A DNA stretch of 64,000 nucleotides from Thermoanaerobaculales bacterium (GCA_035358815.1 DAOPQC010000003.1:62001-126000); one strand, 5' to 3'. Counted from the stretch's first letter, positions 8,468 through 18,158 are shown. Numbers and translations: made by a program. Notes: generated by a model not told the origin, from the sequence alone.

Positions 8468-10201
8468 GTGCCGAAACCGCGTACCCTCCGAAGGCGACTC
8501 TTGGTGTGGGGCGTCGTCCTGACGTGGGTTGTCGGGGGCGTGGTCGCCATCGAGGGTTGCCGCGCCATCACCCTGACCGTGCACGGCGAGGCCGAGGCCC
8601 GCGTCCGGGACGCGGTCCGGGTGGCGCACCGGATGGTCGACCAGGAGCTCGACCGGCTCACGCCGGAGACCGTTGGGGCGGTCGTGGTGCCGGCGGCGGA
8701 GCTGTCCCGGACGGCTGCCCTGCATCCCCTGCTGGCGGCGGCGACCCCGACCGTCGAGGCCCGCGGCTTCGTGGTGCTCCCCGAGCTCGGCCTGTGCCTG
8801 GCGAAGGCCACCTCCCGCCAGGGCGAAGGCTCCGAGGTGGTGGTCCTGCCGCTGCGGGGCGAGAACGGGCTCGCCGATCAGATCCGGACCGTGGTGTTCG
8901 GCGACGAGGCGGACACGGTGCGCGCCACCTTGACCCTGTTCGAGGGCGACATCCGCATCGCCACCAACGTGGTGATGCCGGACGGCAAGCGCGCAGTCGG
9001 GACGCGGGCATCGCCCGAGGTGGCGCGCCGCGTGCTGGACGAGGGACGTTCCTGGAACGACCGTGCTCTGGTCCTCGACCGCTGGACCATCACCCACTAC
9101 GAGCCCCTCCGCGCGCCCGGGGGCGAGGTCGTCGGCATGCTCTACGCCGGGCTCGACGAGGCGCCCTACGTGGCGGCGGGCCGCCGCAACGCGGCCTTCT
9201 TCCTGGCCTCGATCGCCGCTTTGACGCTGCTCGTCTCCGGCCTGGTCTGGTGGCTCGGCCGACAGGTGGCGAGGCCGCTGTCGGCGCTGACCCGAGCGGC
9301 GGCGGCGCTCGGCGCCGGCGGTCACCAGCCGATCGAGGTGGCGGAGTCCGATCCCGCCGAGATCCGCGTCCTCGGCGAGACCTTCAACCGGATGGCGGAC
9401 CAGATCCAGTCCCGCACAGCCGAGCTTGAGGCGAGCCGGGTGGCTGCGCAGCGGGCGCTCGATGACTACCTCGAGGTGCTGGGCTTCGTCGCCCACGAGC
9501 TGAAGAGCCCGCTCGCCGGGGCCGGCATGCAGCTCGAGCTGATCGCCGACGGTTACGCCGGAGAGGTCCCGGACCAGCTCGCGCCGCGCCTCGAGGCGCT
9601 TCGCCGCGCCGTCGGCTACGGCCACGAGGTGGCGGTGTCCTTCAACCAGCTCAGCCGGGCCGAGGGCAAGGGCTTTCAGGCGCGGCCGCGGGAGGTGGCG
9701 GACTTCACCGCCGACATCATGCGGCCCGCGCTCGCCGAGGTCGAGGCGGCGGCCGCGGCCCGGGGCATGACCGTGACCCTTCAGGGCGACGGCGGCAGGG
9801 CGTGGGTCGACCCCGACCTGATGCGGGTCGCAGTGGACAACCTGGTCGGCAACGCGGTCAAGTACGGCCGAGACCGCGGCGAGGTCCGCGTCACCGTGCA
9901 GCAGGGTGGCACCAGGCTGCGGGTCGAGGTGTGGAACCAGGGCGTCGGTGTACCTCCCGAGGCTCTTCCTCACCTGTTCCGCAAGTTCTATCGCGTCCAG
10001 GACCCCGTCACCAGCGGCACCAAGGGCACCGGCGTGGGCCTCTACCTGGTCCGCCGTTTCATCGAGCTGCACGGCGGAGAGGTGGCGGTCGAGGGCGAGT
10101 ATGGGTCGTGGATCGCGTTCTCGTTCACGATCCCGAACGCGTCCCCGCGCGCGGTCCCTCCTGACGGCGCGCCCGCCCCCGCCGAAACGGCGAAGGGCTG
10201 A
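8468..10201 (+). CDS. Sensor histidine kinase with extracytoplasmic Cache-type domain
   Basis: 577 residues. An N-terminal helix (about 11–30) is followed by an extracytoplasmic sensor of about 210 residues. Its end (DRWTITHYEPLRAPGGEVVG then MLYAGLD) is typical of single-Cache (Cache_3/Cache_2) domains. A second helix (about 243–262), a HAMP domain, a coiled coil and a HisKA dimerisation helix come next, with the phospho-acceptor His343 in FVAHELKSPL. The HATPase domain follows (N box VDNLVGNAVKYG, G boxes GVGVPPEALPHLF and GTGVGLYLV). The GTG at 8468 has AGGAGG 6 nt upstream and is preferred over earlier in-frame starts. No response regulator is adjacent, so it is an orphan kinase. Confidence 0.9.
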   Translation: MPKPRTLRRRLLVWGVVLTWVVGGVVAIEGCRAITLTVHGEAEARVRDAVRVAHRMVDQELDRLTPETVGAVVVPAAELSRTAALHPLLAAATPTVEARGFVVLPELGLCLAKATSRQGEGSEVVVLPLRGENGLADQIRTVVFGDEADTVRATLTLFEGDIRIATNVVMPDGKRAVGTRASPEVARRVLDEGRSWNDRALVLDRWTITHYEPLRAPGGEVVGMLYAGLDEAPYVAAGRRNAAFFLASIAALTLLVSGLVWWLGRQVARPLSALTRAAAALGAGGHQPIEVAESDPAEIRVLGETFNRMADQIQSRTAELEASRVAAQRALDDYLEVLGFVAHELKSPLAGAGMQLELIADGYAGEVPDQLAPRLEALRRAVGYGHEVAVSFNQLSRAEGKGFQARPREVADFTADIMRPALAEVEAAAAARGMTVTLQGDGGRAWVDPDLMRVAVDNLVGNAVKYGRDRGEVRVTVQQGGTRLRVEVWNQGVGVPPEALPHLFRKFYRVQDPVTSGTKGTGVGLYLVRRFIELHGGEVAVEGEYGSWIAFSFTIPNASPRAVPPDGAPAPAETAKG

Positions 10202-10289
10202 GCCCCGCGCGGTCGGCTTGCCAGCCCCACGGATATAGCGTACGTTAGGGTGCCGGGTGGCGCAGGCCGAGGCCGCCCGCAGAGGCCAC

Positions 10290-10901
10290 ATGCCGAGGCG
10301 AAAGCAGGACCCGGAGGGCAGCAGCGGCGGGCGCGAGCGCCTGCTCCGGGCCGCGGTCCACCAGTTTGCCGCCAAGGGCTACGCCGCGACCACCGTGCGC
10401 GGCATCCTGAGGGAGGCCGGCGTCTCGGCCCCGGTGCTCTACTATCACTTCGGCAGCAAGGAAGGGCTGTTCCTGGCCCTGGTGCGCGAGGGGGCCGGCA
10501 AGCTCGAGGCCGCCGCGCACGCGGCGCTCACCCGGCCTGGGGACGCGGCGACCAGGATCCGCGGTTACTGTCGGGCGATCGCCGAGGTCCGGCGCGAGTA
10601 CGCCAACCTGACCTGGACCGTCGAGGCCATTCTCAGCGGCCCCCGGGAAGCCGCCCCGCGCTTCGATTTCGTCCGCGTCTTCACCGACTCCCTGCAGCGG
10701 CTCGAGGACCTGGTCCGGCAAGGGGTGGCAAGCGGCGAGCTGCGACCGTGCGACCCTCGCCACGCGGCCTTGGCCTGCCTCGGCGCGGTCGAGATGACTG
10801 CGCGAATGCGCACCGTCCAGCCGACGGGCGTCACCGACGACGACGACCTCGACGCGATGCTGTCGCTGATCCTCGACGGCCTCGCCGCGGGGCGCCGGTA
10901 G
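10290..10901 (+). CDS. TetR/AcrR family transcriptional regulator
   Basis: 203 residues from ATG 10290 (weak GAGG upstream); a GTG at 10257 in frame is the alternative. The N-terminal helix-turn-helix is clear: RERLLRAAVHQFAAKGYAAT, TTVRGILREAGVSAPVLYYHF and GSKEGLFLALV. The C-terminal ligand domain is generic. It lies directly upstream of and codirectional with an RND efflux operon whose promoter contains a palindromic operator-like site at 11003–11022, so it is the likely local repressor. Its own upstream region contains TACGTT but no second copy of that operator that I can see. Confidence 0.88.
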   Translation: MPRRKQDPEGSSGGRERLLRAAVHQFAAKGYAATTVRGILREAGVSAPVLYYHFGSKEGLFLALVREGAGKLEAAAHAALTRPGDAATRIRGYCRAIAEVRREYANLTWTVEAILSGPREAAPRFDFVRVFTDSLQRLEDLVRQGVASGELRPCDPRHAALACLGAVEMTARMRTVQPTGVTDDDDLDAMLSLILDGLAAGRR

Positions 10902-10974
10902 CGCGGCCCACGCCGCCGCCGCGGCATCCTGGGAGCGTCGTCATGCGCCCTCGGGTGGCGGCCGAGCCGCGGCC

Positions 10975-11003
10975 TTGACAGGGGTCGAGTGGAGGCATAT
11001 AAC
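10975..11003 (+). promoter_or_regulatory. Sigma-70 promoter of the RND efflux operon
   Basis: TTGACA at 10975–10980, a 17-bp spacer and TATAAC at 10998–11003. This is a near-consensus housekeeping promoter, unusually strong for this GC-rich sequence and consistent with a promoter held down by a repressor. Confidence 0.8.
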
Positions 11004-11022
11004 GATCGTGCAATAACGGTCG
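11003..11022. promoter_or_regulatory. Palindromic operator-like site at the RND promoter
   Basis: CGATCGT–N6–ACGGTCG, an inverted repeat with six of seven positions symmetric. It overlaps the last base of the -10 and covers the expected transcription start. Position and symmetry fit a TetR-family operator. The adjacent TetR gene is the obvious candidate, by inference. Confidence 0.55.
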
Positions 11023-11212
11023 GGCCCGGTGCGCCGGGCCTGACGGCGGATGGCAGCGGCCGGCGCCGCGCCGCACGCGCGGCCGCCGGACGAGCCTCCG
11101 GACATCGAATGGATGGAGGGCGCCGGGGCCGTGATGCTGCACGGACCCGCCCCGCCGGCAGCTCGGAGGCCGATCGCTCTTCAGGGAACCCGGCAGACCA
11201 CCGAAGGAGTCG

Positions 11213-12400
11213 ATGATGACGACAGCCCGCAGGTTCGTGGGGTTCGTGGCCTTGACCGTGGCGGCCACCGCCGTGGTCCTCCTGCCCACCGGGTGCGGCA
11301 GGAACGCGGCGCCGCCGCCCCGAGGCCCGGCCGAGGTCGGGGTGGTGACGCTCGCGCCCGAGCGGGTCGTCCTCAGCAAGGAGCTGCCCGGCCGCACCTC
11401 GGCGTTCCTGGTCGCCGAGATCCGGCCGCAGGTCAGCGGCCTCATCCAGCAGCGCCGGTTCACGGAAGGGGCGGACGTCAGGGCCGGCGAGCTGCTCTAC
11501 CAGATCGATCCGGCGCCCTACCAGGCCGCCTACGACCAGGCCGCGGCGGCGCTGGCCGTGGCCGAGGCCGGCCTGCCCGCGCTGCGCTCGCGGGCGGCGC
11601 GGCTGCAGGAGCTGGTCGCCATCCGCGCGGTCGGCCAGCAGGACGCCGACGACGCCGCCGCTGCCCTGGCCCAGGCCGAGGCTAATGCCCTGGCGTCGAA
11701 AGCGGCGGTCGAGAGTGCGCGCATCAACCTCTCCTACACGCCGATCCGCGCCCCGATCTCGGGCCGGATCGGCAAGTCGAACGTCACCGTCGGCGCGCTG
11801 GCCACCGCCTACCAGCCGGTGCCGCTGGCCGTGATCCAGCAGCTCGACCCGATCTACGTCGACGTGATCCAGGCCAGCGCCGACCTGCTGCGGCTGCGGC
11901 GCAACCACGCCACCACCGGGTCCGCGGTCGACGAGTCTGCGGTGCGGACGGTCCGGCTACTGCTCGAGGACGGCACGCCCTATCCGCTTCCGGGCACGCT
12001 CGCGTTCCGCGACGTCACCGTCGACCCGACCACCGGCTCGGTCACGCTGCGGCTGATCTTCCCCAACCCGGACCACACCCTGCTGCCCGGCATGTACGTG
12101 CGGGCGATTGTCGAGGAGGGGGCCAGCGATCAGGCGATCCTCGTCCCCCAGCAGGGCGTCAGCCGCGACGTCACGGGCGAGGCCTACGCGTGGGTGGTGA
12201 ACGCCGAGGGCAAGGTCGAGCAACGCCCGCTCGAGGTCGACCAGGCGATCGGCGACCGCTGGCTGGTCACGAACGGGCTCGCCGCGGGCGACCGGGTGAT
12301 CGTCGAGGGCCAGCAGAGGGTGCGGCCGGGCGATGCGGTCACGGCCGTCCCGTACGCGGGCGGGAGCGGCGTCGGCGGGCCGGCCGCTGCGACCAGGTAG
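11213..12400 (+). CDS. RND efflux periplasmic adaptor (membrane fusion protein, AcrA/MexA type)
   Basis: 395 residues. A signal sequence ends at Cys in LLPTGCGRN, so it may be a lipoprotein, although proline at -3 is not canonical. The barrel-sandwich halves are visible at RPQVSGLIQQRRFTEGADV and INLSYTPIRAPISGRIGKS and flank an alpha-helical hairpin. The beta-barrel and membrane-proximal domains follow (PGMYVRAIVEEG, AILVPQQGV). The protein bridges the inner-membrane pump and the outer-membrane channel. The start is ATG 11213 or 11216 after AAGGAG. It is first in an operon with the pump 9 bp downstream. Confidence 0.93.
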   Translation: MMTTARRFVGFVALTVAATAVVLLPTGCGRNAAPPPRGPAEVGVVTLAPERVVLSKELPGRTSAFLVAEIRPQVSGLIQQRRFTEGADVRAGELLYQIDPAPYQAAYDQAAAALAVAEAGLPALRSRAARLQELVAIRAVGQQDADDAAAALAQAEANALASKAAVESARINLSYTPIRAPISGRIGKSNVTVGALATAYQPVPLAVIQQLDPIYVDVIQASADLLRLRRNHATTGSAVDESAVRTVRLLLEDGTPYPLPGTLAFRDVTVDPTTGSVTLRLIFPNPDHTLLPGMYVRAIVEEGASDQAILVPQQGVSRDVTGEAYAWVVNAEGKVEQRPLEVDQAIGDRWLVTNGLAAGDRVIVEGQQRVRPGDAVTAVPYAGGSGVGGPAAATR

Positions 12401-12409
12401 GGGGGCGCC

Positions 12410-15400
12410 ATGTCCGCCTTCTTCCTCGAGCGGCCGGTCTTCGCCTGGGTCATCGCGATCGCCCTGATGCTGGGAGGCGGCCTCGCCATCTACCACCTCC
12501 CGATCTCGCAGTTCCCGCCGATCGCCCCGCCGTCGATCTCGATCCGCGCCTTCTACCCGGGAGCGTCGGCCGAGACCGCCGAGAACAGCGTCGTGCAGAT
12601 GATCGAGACGACGATGACCGGCCTCGACCGGATGCTCTACATGTACTCGTCCGCCGACTCGTCGGGCACCGCGTCGATCGAGCTCACCTTCGCCCCCGGC
12701 ACCGACCCCGACATCGCCTGGTCCAAGGTCCAGAACAAGCTGCAGCTCGCGCTGCCGTCGCTCCCGGACGTGGTCCAGGCGCGCGGCGTGACGGTCGCCA
12801 AGTCGACGCGCGACTACCTGCTCATCGTCGGCCTGACCACCGACGACGGCAGCATGGACGTCGCCGACCTCGGCGACTACCTGGTGTCGCAGGTCCAGTC
12901 CCCGCTCGGCCGGGTGCCGGGTGTCGGCGAGGTCGAGGTCATGGGCTCCGGGTACGCGATGCTGGTCTGGTTCGACCCCGACAAGCTCACCAAGTACGGG
13001 ATGACCTCGGACGACGTGGTGGCGGCGGTCCGCTCCTACAACGTCGAGGTCTCCGCCGGGCAGCTCGGCGGCGCCCCGGCGGTCCCCGGCCAGCGGCTCA
13101 ACGCCTCGATCCTCGTCCAGTCGCTGCTCAAGACCCCGGAGGAGTTCGCGGCGGTGCCGCTGCGGACCAACCCCGACGGATCGGTGGTCCGCATCTCCGA
13201 CATCGGGCGGACCGAGCTTGGCACCGAGCAGCCGGACATCCGCGGCTCCTTCAACGGGCGCCCGATGGCGGTGCTCGCCATCCGCAAGGAGGCGGGCGCC
13301 AACGCTCTCGACACGGCCGACGGCGTTAAGGCCAAGATGACGGAGCTCGCGCGCTACTTCCCGCCCGGGATGAAGGTCGTCTACCCCTTCGACACCACCC
13401 CGTTCATCACCGTCGCCATCAACGAGGTCGTCAAGACGCTGTTCGAGGCGATCATCCTGGTCTTCCTCGTCATGTACCTGTTCCTGGGGAACTTCCGCGC
13501 CACCCTCATCCCGACGATCGCGGTCCCGGTGGTCATCCTCGGCACCTTCGGCGTGCTCGGCCTCGCCGGCTACTCGATCAACATGCTGACCATGTTCGCG
13601 ATGGTGCTCGCCATCGGCCTGCTCGTCGACGACGCCATCGTCGTTGTCGAGAACGTGGAGCGGATCATGGGCGAGGAGGGACTGCCGCCGAAGGAGGCGA
13701 CACGCAAGTCCATGGGGCAGATCCAGAGCGCGCTGGTCGGCATCGGGCTGGTGCTGGCGGCGGTGTTCGGGCCGATGATCTTCTTCCCCGGCTCGACCGG
13801 CGTCATCTACCGCCAGTTCTCGATCACGATCATCGCCTCGATGCTGCTGTCGGTGGCGGTCGCCCTCATCCTGACGCCGGTGCTCTGCGCCTCGCTGCTC
13901 AAGCCGGTCGAGAAGGGCCACGAGGCCGCCGAGACCGGCGTCCGTGTGCTCCGTCCCTTCTTCCTGTGGTTCGATCGTTCCTTCTTCCGCGCCCGCGACG
14001 CCTACACCCGGGGCGTCCGGGGCATCCTCGGCCGCAAGCTGCGCACCCTCGCCGTGTTCGTCGCGATCGTCGTGATCATGGGCGCCCTCTACCTCAGGAT
14101 GCCGACCGGCTACGTGCCGGACGAGGACCAGGGGATGCTGCTGACGATGGTCCAGCTGCCGGTCGGCTCCACCCTCGAGCAGACCGAGGCCGTGATGCGG
14201 AGCGTGGAGCACCACTTCATGGTCGAGCAGGCGGACGCGGTCGCCTCGACCGGCGCCATCGCCGGCATCGGCTTCGCCGGCCGCGCCCAGAACCAGGGCA
14301 TGGTGTTCGTCAAGCTCAAGGACTGGGACCTGCGCAGGAAGCCGGGCCTCGAGGCCACGGACGTCGCGGGCAAGGCGATGATGGCGCTGTCCGGGATCCG
14401 CGGCGCGACCGTCATCCCCTTCGCCCCGCCCGCAGTCGCCGAGCTCGGCATCGCCACCGGCTTCGACCTGATGCTCCAGGACCGCGGCGGCATCGGTCAC
14501 GAGGCGCTCACCCAGGTCCAGTACCAGCTGCTCGGCATGGCGGCCCAGGACGCGCGCCTCGCCCGGGTGCGGCCGAACGGCATGGCCGACGTGCCGATGT
14601 ACAAGGTGGACATCGACTGGGAGAAGGCCGGCGCCCTCGGGGTCCCCGTCAGCTCAGTCCAGAGCTACCTGTCGACGGCCTTCGGCAGCGCCTACCTCGG
14701 CAACTTCGTCCAGGGCGGCCGCGTCAAGCGCGTCTACGCCCAGGCCGACGCCCGGTTCCGGATGCTGCCCGGCGACCTCGACCACCTCTACGTCCGCAAC
14801 CGGCAGGGCAGGCTGGTGCCGCTGTCGGCGGTGGCCACCGGCCGCTGGGTCTACGGCTCGCCGCGGCTCGAGCGCTACAACAGCTTCCCGGCCATGAACA
14901 TCCAGGGCGAGCCGGCGCCCGGCCACTCGAGCGGCGAGGCGATGCGGGCGATGGAGGAGCTGATCTCGAGGCTCCCGGCCGGCGTCGGCCACGAGTGGAC
15001 CGGCCTGTCCTACCAGCAGCGGATGTCCGAGTCGCAGGCCGGCCTGCTCTACGCCTTCTCGATCCTCGCGATCTTCCTCGTGCTCGCGGCGCTCTACGAG
15101 AGCTGGACCTTCCCGATCTCGGTCATGCTCGCGCTGCCGCTCGGCGTCGTCGGCGGCGTGCTGGCGTCGTCGACCCGCGGCATGCCCAACGACGTCTACT
15201 TCCAGATCGGGCTGCTCACCGTGCTCGGGCTGACGACCAAGAACGCGATCCTGATCGTCCAGTTCGCCACCCAGCGCATCGAGCAGGGGAAGGGGCTCGT
15301 CGAGGCGACGGTCGAGGCGGCACGGCTGCGGCTGCGGCCGATCGTCATGACCTCGCTCGCGTTCGGCTGCGGGGTGCTGCCGCTGGCCATCGCCGGCGGC

Positions 15401-15583
15401 GCGGGCGCCGGCGCCATGCGCGCGATCGGCACCAGCGTGCTCGGCGGCATGATCACCGGCACCTTCCTCGCGATCTTCTTCATTCCCCTGTTCTTCGTGA
15501 TCATCGTGCGGGTGTTCGGACGCAAGCGGAGGGGCGCGCAGGAGGTGAGCGCCGTCTCCACGAGCGCCGGGGAGGGCGACTGA
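12410..15583 (+). CDS. RND multidrug efflux transporter, HAE1/AcrB family
   Basis: 1057 residues, normal for the family. It begins FFLERPVFAWVIAIALMLGG like AcrB, has the two large periplasmic loops and carries conserved transmembrane helix 4 (AIGLLVDDAIVVVENVERIM), whose paired aspartates relay protons. The second repeat includes TVLGLTTKNAILIVQFA. It should be a trimeric proton-driven exporter of hydrophobic or amphiphilic compounds. It sits between its adaptor and outer-membrane factor with gaps of 9 bp and 1 bp, under the TetR-linked promoter. Substrates are unknown. Confidence 0.96.
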   Translation: MSAFFLERPVFAWVIAIALMLGGGLAIYHLPISQFPPIAPPSISIRAFYPGASAETAENSVVQMIETTMTGLDRMLYMYSSADSSGTASIELTFAPGTDPDIAWSKVQNKLQLALPSLPDVVQARGVTVAKSTRDYLLIVGLTTDDGSMDVADLGDYLVSQVQSPLGRVPGVGEVEVMGSGYAMLVWFDPDKLTKYGMTSDDVVAAVRSYNVEVSAGQLGGAPAVPGQRLNASILVQSLLKTPEEFAAVPLRTNPDGSVVRISDIGRTELGTEQPDIRGSFNGRPMAVLAIRKEAGANALDTADGVKAKMTELARYFPPGMKVVYPFDTTPFITVAINEVVKTLFEAIILVFLVMYLFLGNFRATLIPTIAVPVVILGTFGVLGLAGYSINMLTMFAMVLAIGLLVDDAIVVVENVERIMGEEGLPPKEATRKSMGQIQSALVGIGLVLAAVFGPMIFFPGSTGVIYRQFSITIIASMLLSVAVALILTPVLCASLLKPVEKGHEAAETGVRVLRPFFLWFDRSFFRARDAYTRGVRGILGRKLRTLAVFVAIVVIMGALYLRMPTGYVPDEDQGMLLTMVQLPVGSTLEQTEAVMRSVEHHFMVEQADAVASTGAIAGIGFAGRAQNQGMVFVKLKDWDLRRKPGLEATDVAGKAMMALSGIRGATVIPFAPPAVAELGIATGFDLMLQDRGGIGHEALTQVQYQLLGMAAQDARLARVRPNGMADVPMYKVDIDWEKAGALGVPVSSVQSYLSTAFGSAYLGNFVQGGRVKRVYAQADARFRMLPGDLDHLYVRNRQGRLVPLSAVATGRWVYGSPRLERYNSFPAMNIQGEPAPGHSSGEAMRAMEELISRLPAGVGHEWTGLSYQQRMSESQAGLLYAFSILAIFLVLAALYESWTFPISVMLALPLGVVGGVLASSTRGMPNDVYFQIGLLTVLGLTTKNAILIVQFATQRIEQGKGLVEATVEAARLRLRPIVMTSLAFGCGVLPLAIAGGAGAGAMRAIGTSVLGGMITGTFLAIFFIPLFFVIIVRVFGRKRRGAQEVSAVSTSAGEGD

Positions 15584-15584
15584 C

Positions 15585-17072
15585 ATGAGGCCACGACTCC
15601 TGGTGCTCGCCGCCGCCGGACTGGCGCTCGCCGCCTGCACGATGATCCCACCCTACGAGCGGCCGCAGGCGCCGGTCCCGGCGGACTGGTCCGGCCCCGC
15701 AGTCGAGCCGACCCCGGCCCCCTCCTCGCTCCCTGCCAGCGAGGTCCCCTGGAGCGAGGCGCTCACCGACCGGCGGCTGCGGTCCGTGGTCGAGCTCGCG
15801 CTCGCCAACAACCGCGACCTGCGGATCGCCGCCCTCAACGTCGACCGGGTGCGCTCCCTGTACCAGATCCAGCGCTCCGAGCTCTACCCCGCGGTGGGGG
15901 CGATGGCCTCCGGCGACGTCTACCGGCTGCCGGCGAGCATGTCGGAGAGCGGGCGCTCCAAGACCGTCGAGCAGTACTCGGTCCAGCTCGGGACCCTGTC
16001 GTGGGAGCTCGACTTCTTCGGCCGCATCCGCAGCCTCGAGGCGAGCGCCCTCGAGCAGTACCTGGCCACCGAGCAGGCCCGGGCCGCGGCCCACATCTCG
16101 CTGGTGGCGGCGGTCGCCAGCTCCTACCTGGCGCTGGCAGCCGACGTCGAGAGCCTCGCGATCTCCCAGGCGACGCTCGCGGCCTACCGGGAGTCGGCGG
16201 AGCTGATTCGGCACAGCCGGGACGCGGGGGTCGCCTCGGACCTCGACCTGGCGCAGGTCTCGAGCCAGGTCGACGCCGCGCGGGCGGCGGTGGCCGCCTT
16301 CAGCGGCCGGGTGGCGACCGGGCGCAACGCCCTCGAACTCCTGGCCGGCGCACCGGTGCCGACCGACCTGCTGCCCGACGCACTGACCACGGTCACCGAG
16401 CTCGCCGAGCTGGCAGCGGGGCTCCCGTCCGAGGCGCTCCTGAGCCGGCCCGACATCCTCGCCGCCGAGCACCAGCTGATCGCCGCCAACGCCCGCATCG
16501 GCGCGGCGCGGGCGGCGTTCTTCCCGAGCATCTCGCTGACCGCCGGCGCCGGGACCATGAGCGCCGACCTGTCCGGCCTGTTCGGCGCCGGCAGCGGGAC
16601 CTGGACCTTCTCGCCCCAGATCCTGGCGCCGATCTTCGCCAGCGGCTCGCTGCGGGCGAACCTCAGGACGAGCGAGCTCGACCGCGAGATCGCGCTGGTC
16701 GAGTACGAGAAGGCGATCCAGGGCGCGTTCCGCGAGGTCAGCGACGGCCTCACCCTGCGCTCGACCCTGCGCGAGCAGCGCGCCGCCGAGGAGACCCTGG
16801 TGCAGGACCTGGAGCGGGCGGTCCGCCTGTCCGACGCCAGGTACCAGGCCGGCATCGACAGCTACCTCGCCGTGCTGATCGCCGAGCGCTCGCTGTTCGC
16901 GGCCCAGCAGAGCCTGGTCAACGTCCGCCTGGCCGAGCAGGTCAACCTGCTCAACCTGTACAAGGCGCTCGGCGGGGGCGGGCCGATCGCCGGCCCCGCG
17001 GACCAGCCGAGCGACCCGTCCGGCGGAGCCGCGGCCGGGAGCGCCGCCGCGGACCGCGCACCGTGGCCCTGA
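15585..17072 (+). CDS. Outer-membrane efflux lipoprotein, OprM/NodT family
   Basis: 495 residues. A clean lipobox (LALAAC, lipidated Cys at about 19) precedes two OEP repeats. Conserved family pieces include LSWELDFFGRIRSLEASALE, LLSRPDILAAEHQLIAANA and AAFFPSISLTAGAG. The protein forms the trimeric outer-membrane exit duct for the RND pump encoded 1 bp upstream. The C-terminus is proline- and alanine-rich and overlaps the next gene by 10 bp, which suggests translational coupling. Confidence 0.93.
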   Translation: MRPRLLVLAAAGLALAACTMIPPYERPQAPVPADWSGPAVEPTPAPSSLPASEVPWSEALTDRRLRSVVELALANNRDLRIAALNVDRVRSLYQIQRSELYPAVGAMASGDVYRLPASMSESGRSKTVEQYSVQLGTLSWELDFFGRIRSLEASALEQYLATEQARAAAHISLVAAVASSYLALAADVESLAISQATLAAYRESAELIRHSRDAGVASDLDLAQVSSQVDAARAAVAAFSGRVATGRNALELLAGAPVPTDLLPDALTTVTELAELAAGLPSEALLSRPDILAAEHQLIAANARIGAARAAFFPSISLTAGAGTMSADLSGLFGAGSGTWTFSPQILAPIFASGSLRANLRTSELDREIALVEYEKAIQGAFREVSDGLTLRSTLREQRAAEETLVQDLERAVRLSDARYQAGIDSYLAVLIAERSLFAAQQSLVNVRLAEQVNLLNLYKALGGGGPIAGPADQPSDPSGGAAAGSAAADRAPWP

Positions 17073-18124
17073 GGCGACGGCAGTGGGGGCCGGCCCTGGC
17101 CGCCGTGCTGCTGACCGCAATCGCAGCCCGGGCCGACGACAGTGAGGGCCCTGGGCTGCCACCCCTTCCTTCGCCACCGGCCGCATCGCCCTGGTCATCG
17201 TCGGCCGCGGTCGGGCTGGGGCCGCTCGCGCAGGGCTCCGGGTCCCCGGCCTCGACGTTCCGGCTGGTGCAGCCCCCGGCCGCACCGGTCACCCTCGGCC
17301 GAGGGCAGTGGGAGATCTCGGCGCAGGCCGACTGGGCCAACTTCTTCTGCGACGGCGGCGACCGCTACCTGCTCGACTACGAGTCGCTGCGCCTGCGGCT
17401 CGGCGCCGGCTACGGCGTGACGGAACGCACCCAGGTCGGCCTCGGCGGCGTGCTCTCGTACCAGGGGGGCGGGGTCCTGGACAGCTTCATCGAGTGGTTC
17501 GAGCGCTCGATCGGCGCGATCAACCGCGACCGCGTCGAGGCGCCCGGCGACCGCCACCTGATCCGGGTGCGCTCCGCGGACGGCTCGGTCCACGAGTGGC
17601 GCGGCGAGGAGTCGGGCTGGGACGTCGACTCCCTGGCGCTGGCGGTCAAGCACCAGGTGCTCGAGGGCTCCGAGACGACGCCCGCCGTGGTCGTCACCGG
17701 CGTCCTCAAGCTGCCCGGCAGGTCCAACGCGCCGGGCCGTGCGGACGGCGGTGTCGACCTCGGGGGCAGCCTGGCCGTGGGCCAGCGCCTCGGCCGTTTC
17801 AACCTCTACGGCTCGCTCGGGGCGGTCCGGTTCGGGGAGACCGATGTCGGTGGGGTCGAGCTCTACGACTCCCAGCTGTCGCTGATGGCCGGCGCCGAGT
17901 ACCGCGCGACGCCGCGCACCTCGATCCTCCTCCAGGTCATGGTGTCGAGCGCGGTCGCGCACCACCTCGGCGATCTCTCCGAGCGCTCGCGCGAGGCCGC
18001 GCTCGGCGTCAAGCACCGCCTCGGCGAGCGCTGCCTGCTCGAGGTCTCGGCCGGCGAGAACCTCGTCGTCTTCGCCAACAGCGCCGACATCGTGTTCCGC
18101 GCCGGCCTCAGCTGGCGCCCGTGA
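17063..18124 (+). CDS. DUF3187 family outer-membrane (beta-barrel) protein
   Basis: 353 residues from a GTG overlapping the OprM-like stop. A signal peptide (ending AIAARADD) is followed by a proline-rich linker and then repeated amphipathic strands of a beta-barrel. The family hallmark is the loop FIEWFERSIGAINRDRVEAP. Barrel strands such as FNLYGSLGAVRFG and SIQ-like alternation continue to the C-terminus, which ends in aromatic SWRP. Function of DUF3187 is unknown. Its position as the last gene of an RND operon is suggestive of a porin or accessory barrel, but no mechanism is established. Confidence 0.75.
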   Translation: MALRRRQWGPALAAVLLTAIAARADDSEGPGLPPLPSPPAASPWSSSAAVGLGPLAQGSGSPASTFRLVQPPAAPVTLGRGQWEISAQADWANFFCDGGDRYLLDYESLRLRLGAGYGVTERTQVGLGGVLSYQGGGVLDSFIEWFERSIGAINRDRVEAPGDRHLIRVRSADGSVHEWRGEESGWDVDSLALAVKHQVLEGSETTPAVVVTGVLKLPGRSNAPGRADGGVDLGGSLAVGQRLGRFNLYGSLGAVRFGETDVGGVELYDSQLSLMAGAEYRATPRTSILLQVMVSSAVAHHLGDLSERSREAALGVKHRLGERCLLEVSAGENLVVFANSADIVFRAGLSWRP

Positions 18125-18158
18125 CCTGTCGGCCGCGGTCCTCCAGCTCGTTGCCATA

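Larger units (their letters stand above)
10902..11212. other. Intergenic region upstream of the RND operon
   Basis: No gene. It holds the promoter at 10975–11003, the operator-like palindrome at 11003–11022 and a leader of about 200 nt ending in the Shine-Dalgarno AAGGAG at 11204. The leader contains a short GC hairpin (GGGCCCGG…CCGGGCC, near 11022–11040) just after the presumed transcription start. Confidence 0.6.

Noticed and set aside
10257..10289. GTG 10257 as TetR start
   Set aside because: It adds 11 residues before the DNA-binding domain, and its TACGTT is 10 nt away, too far for the leaderless spacing seen elsewhere. ATG 10290 is preferred but not proven.
11957..14500. An 847-codon minus-strand open frame
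   Set aside because: It lies wholly opposite the RND adaptor and pump genes, and its His/Asp/Arg-rich translation matches no protein family.
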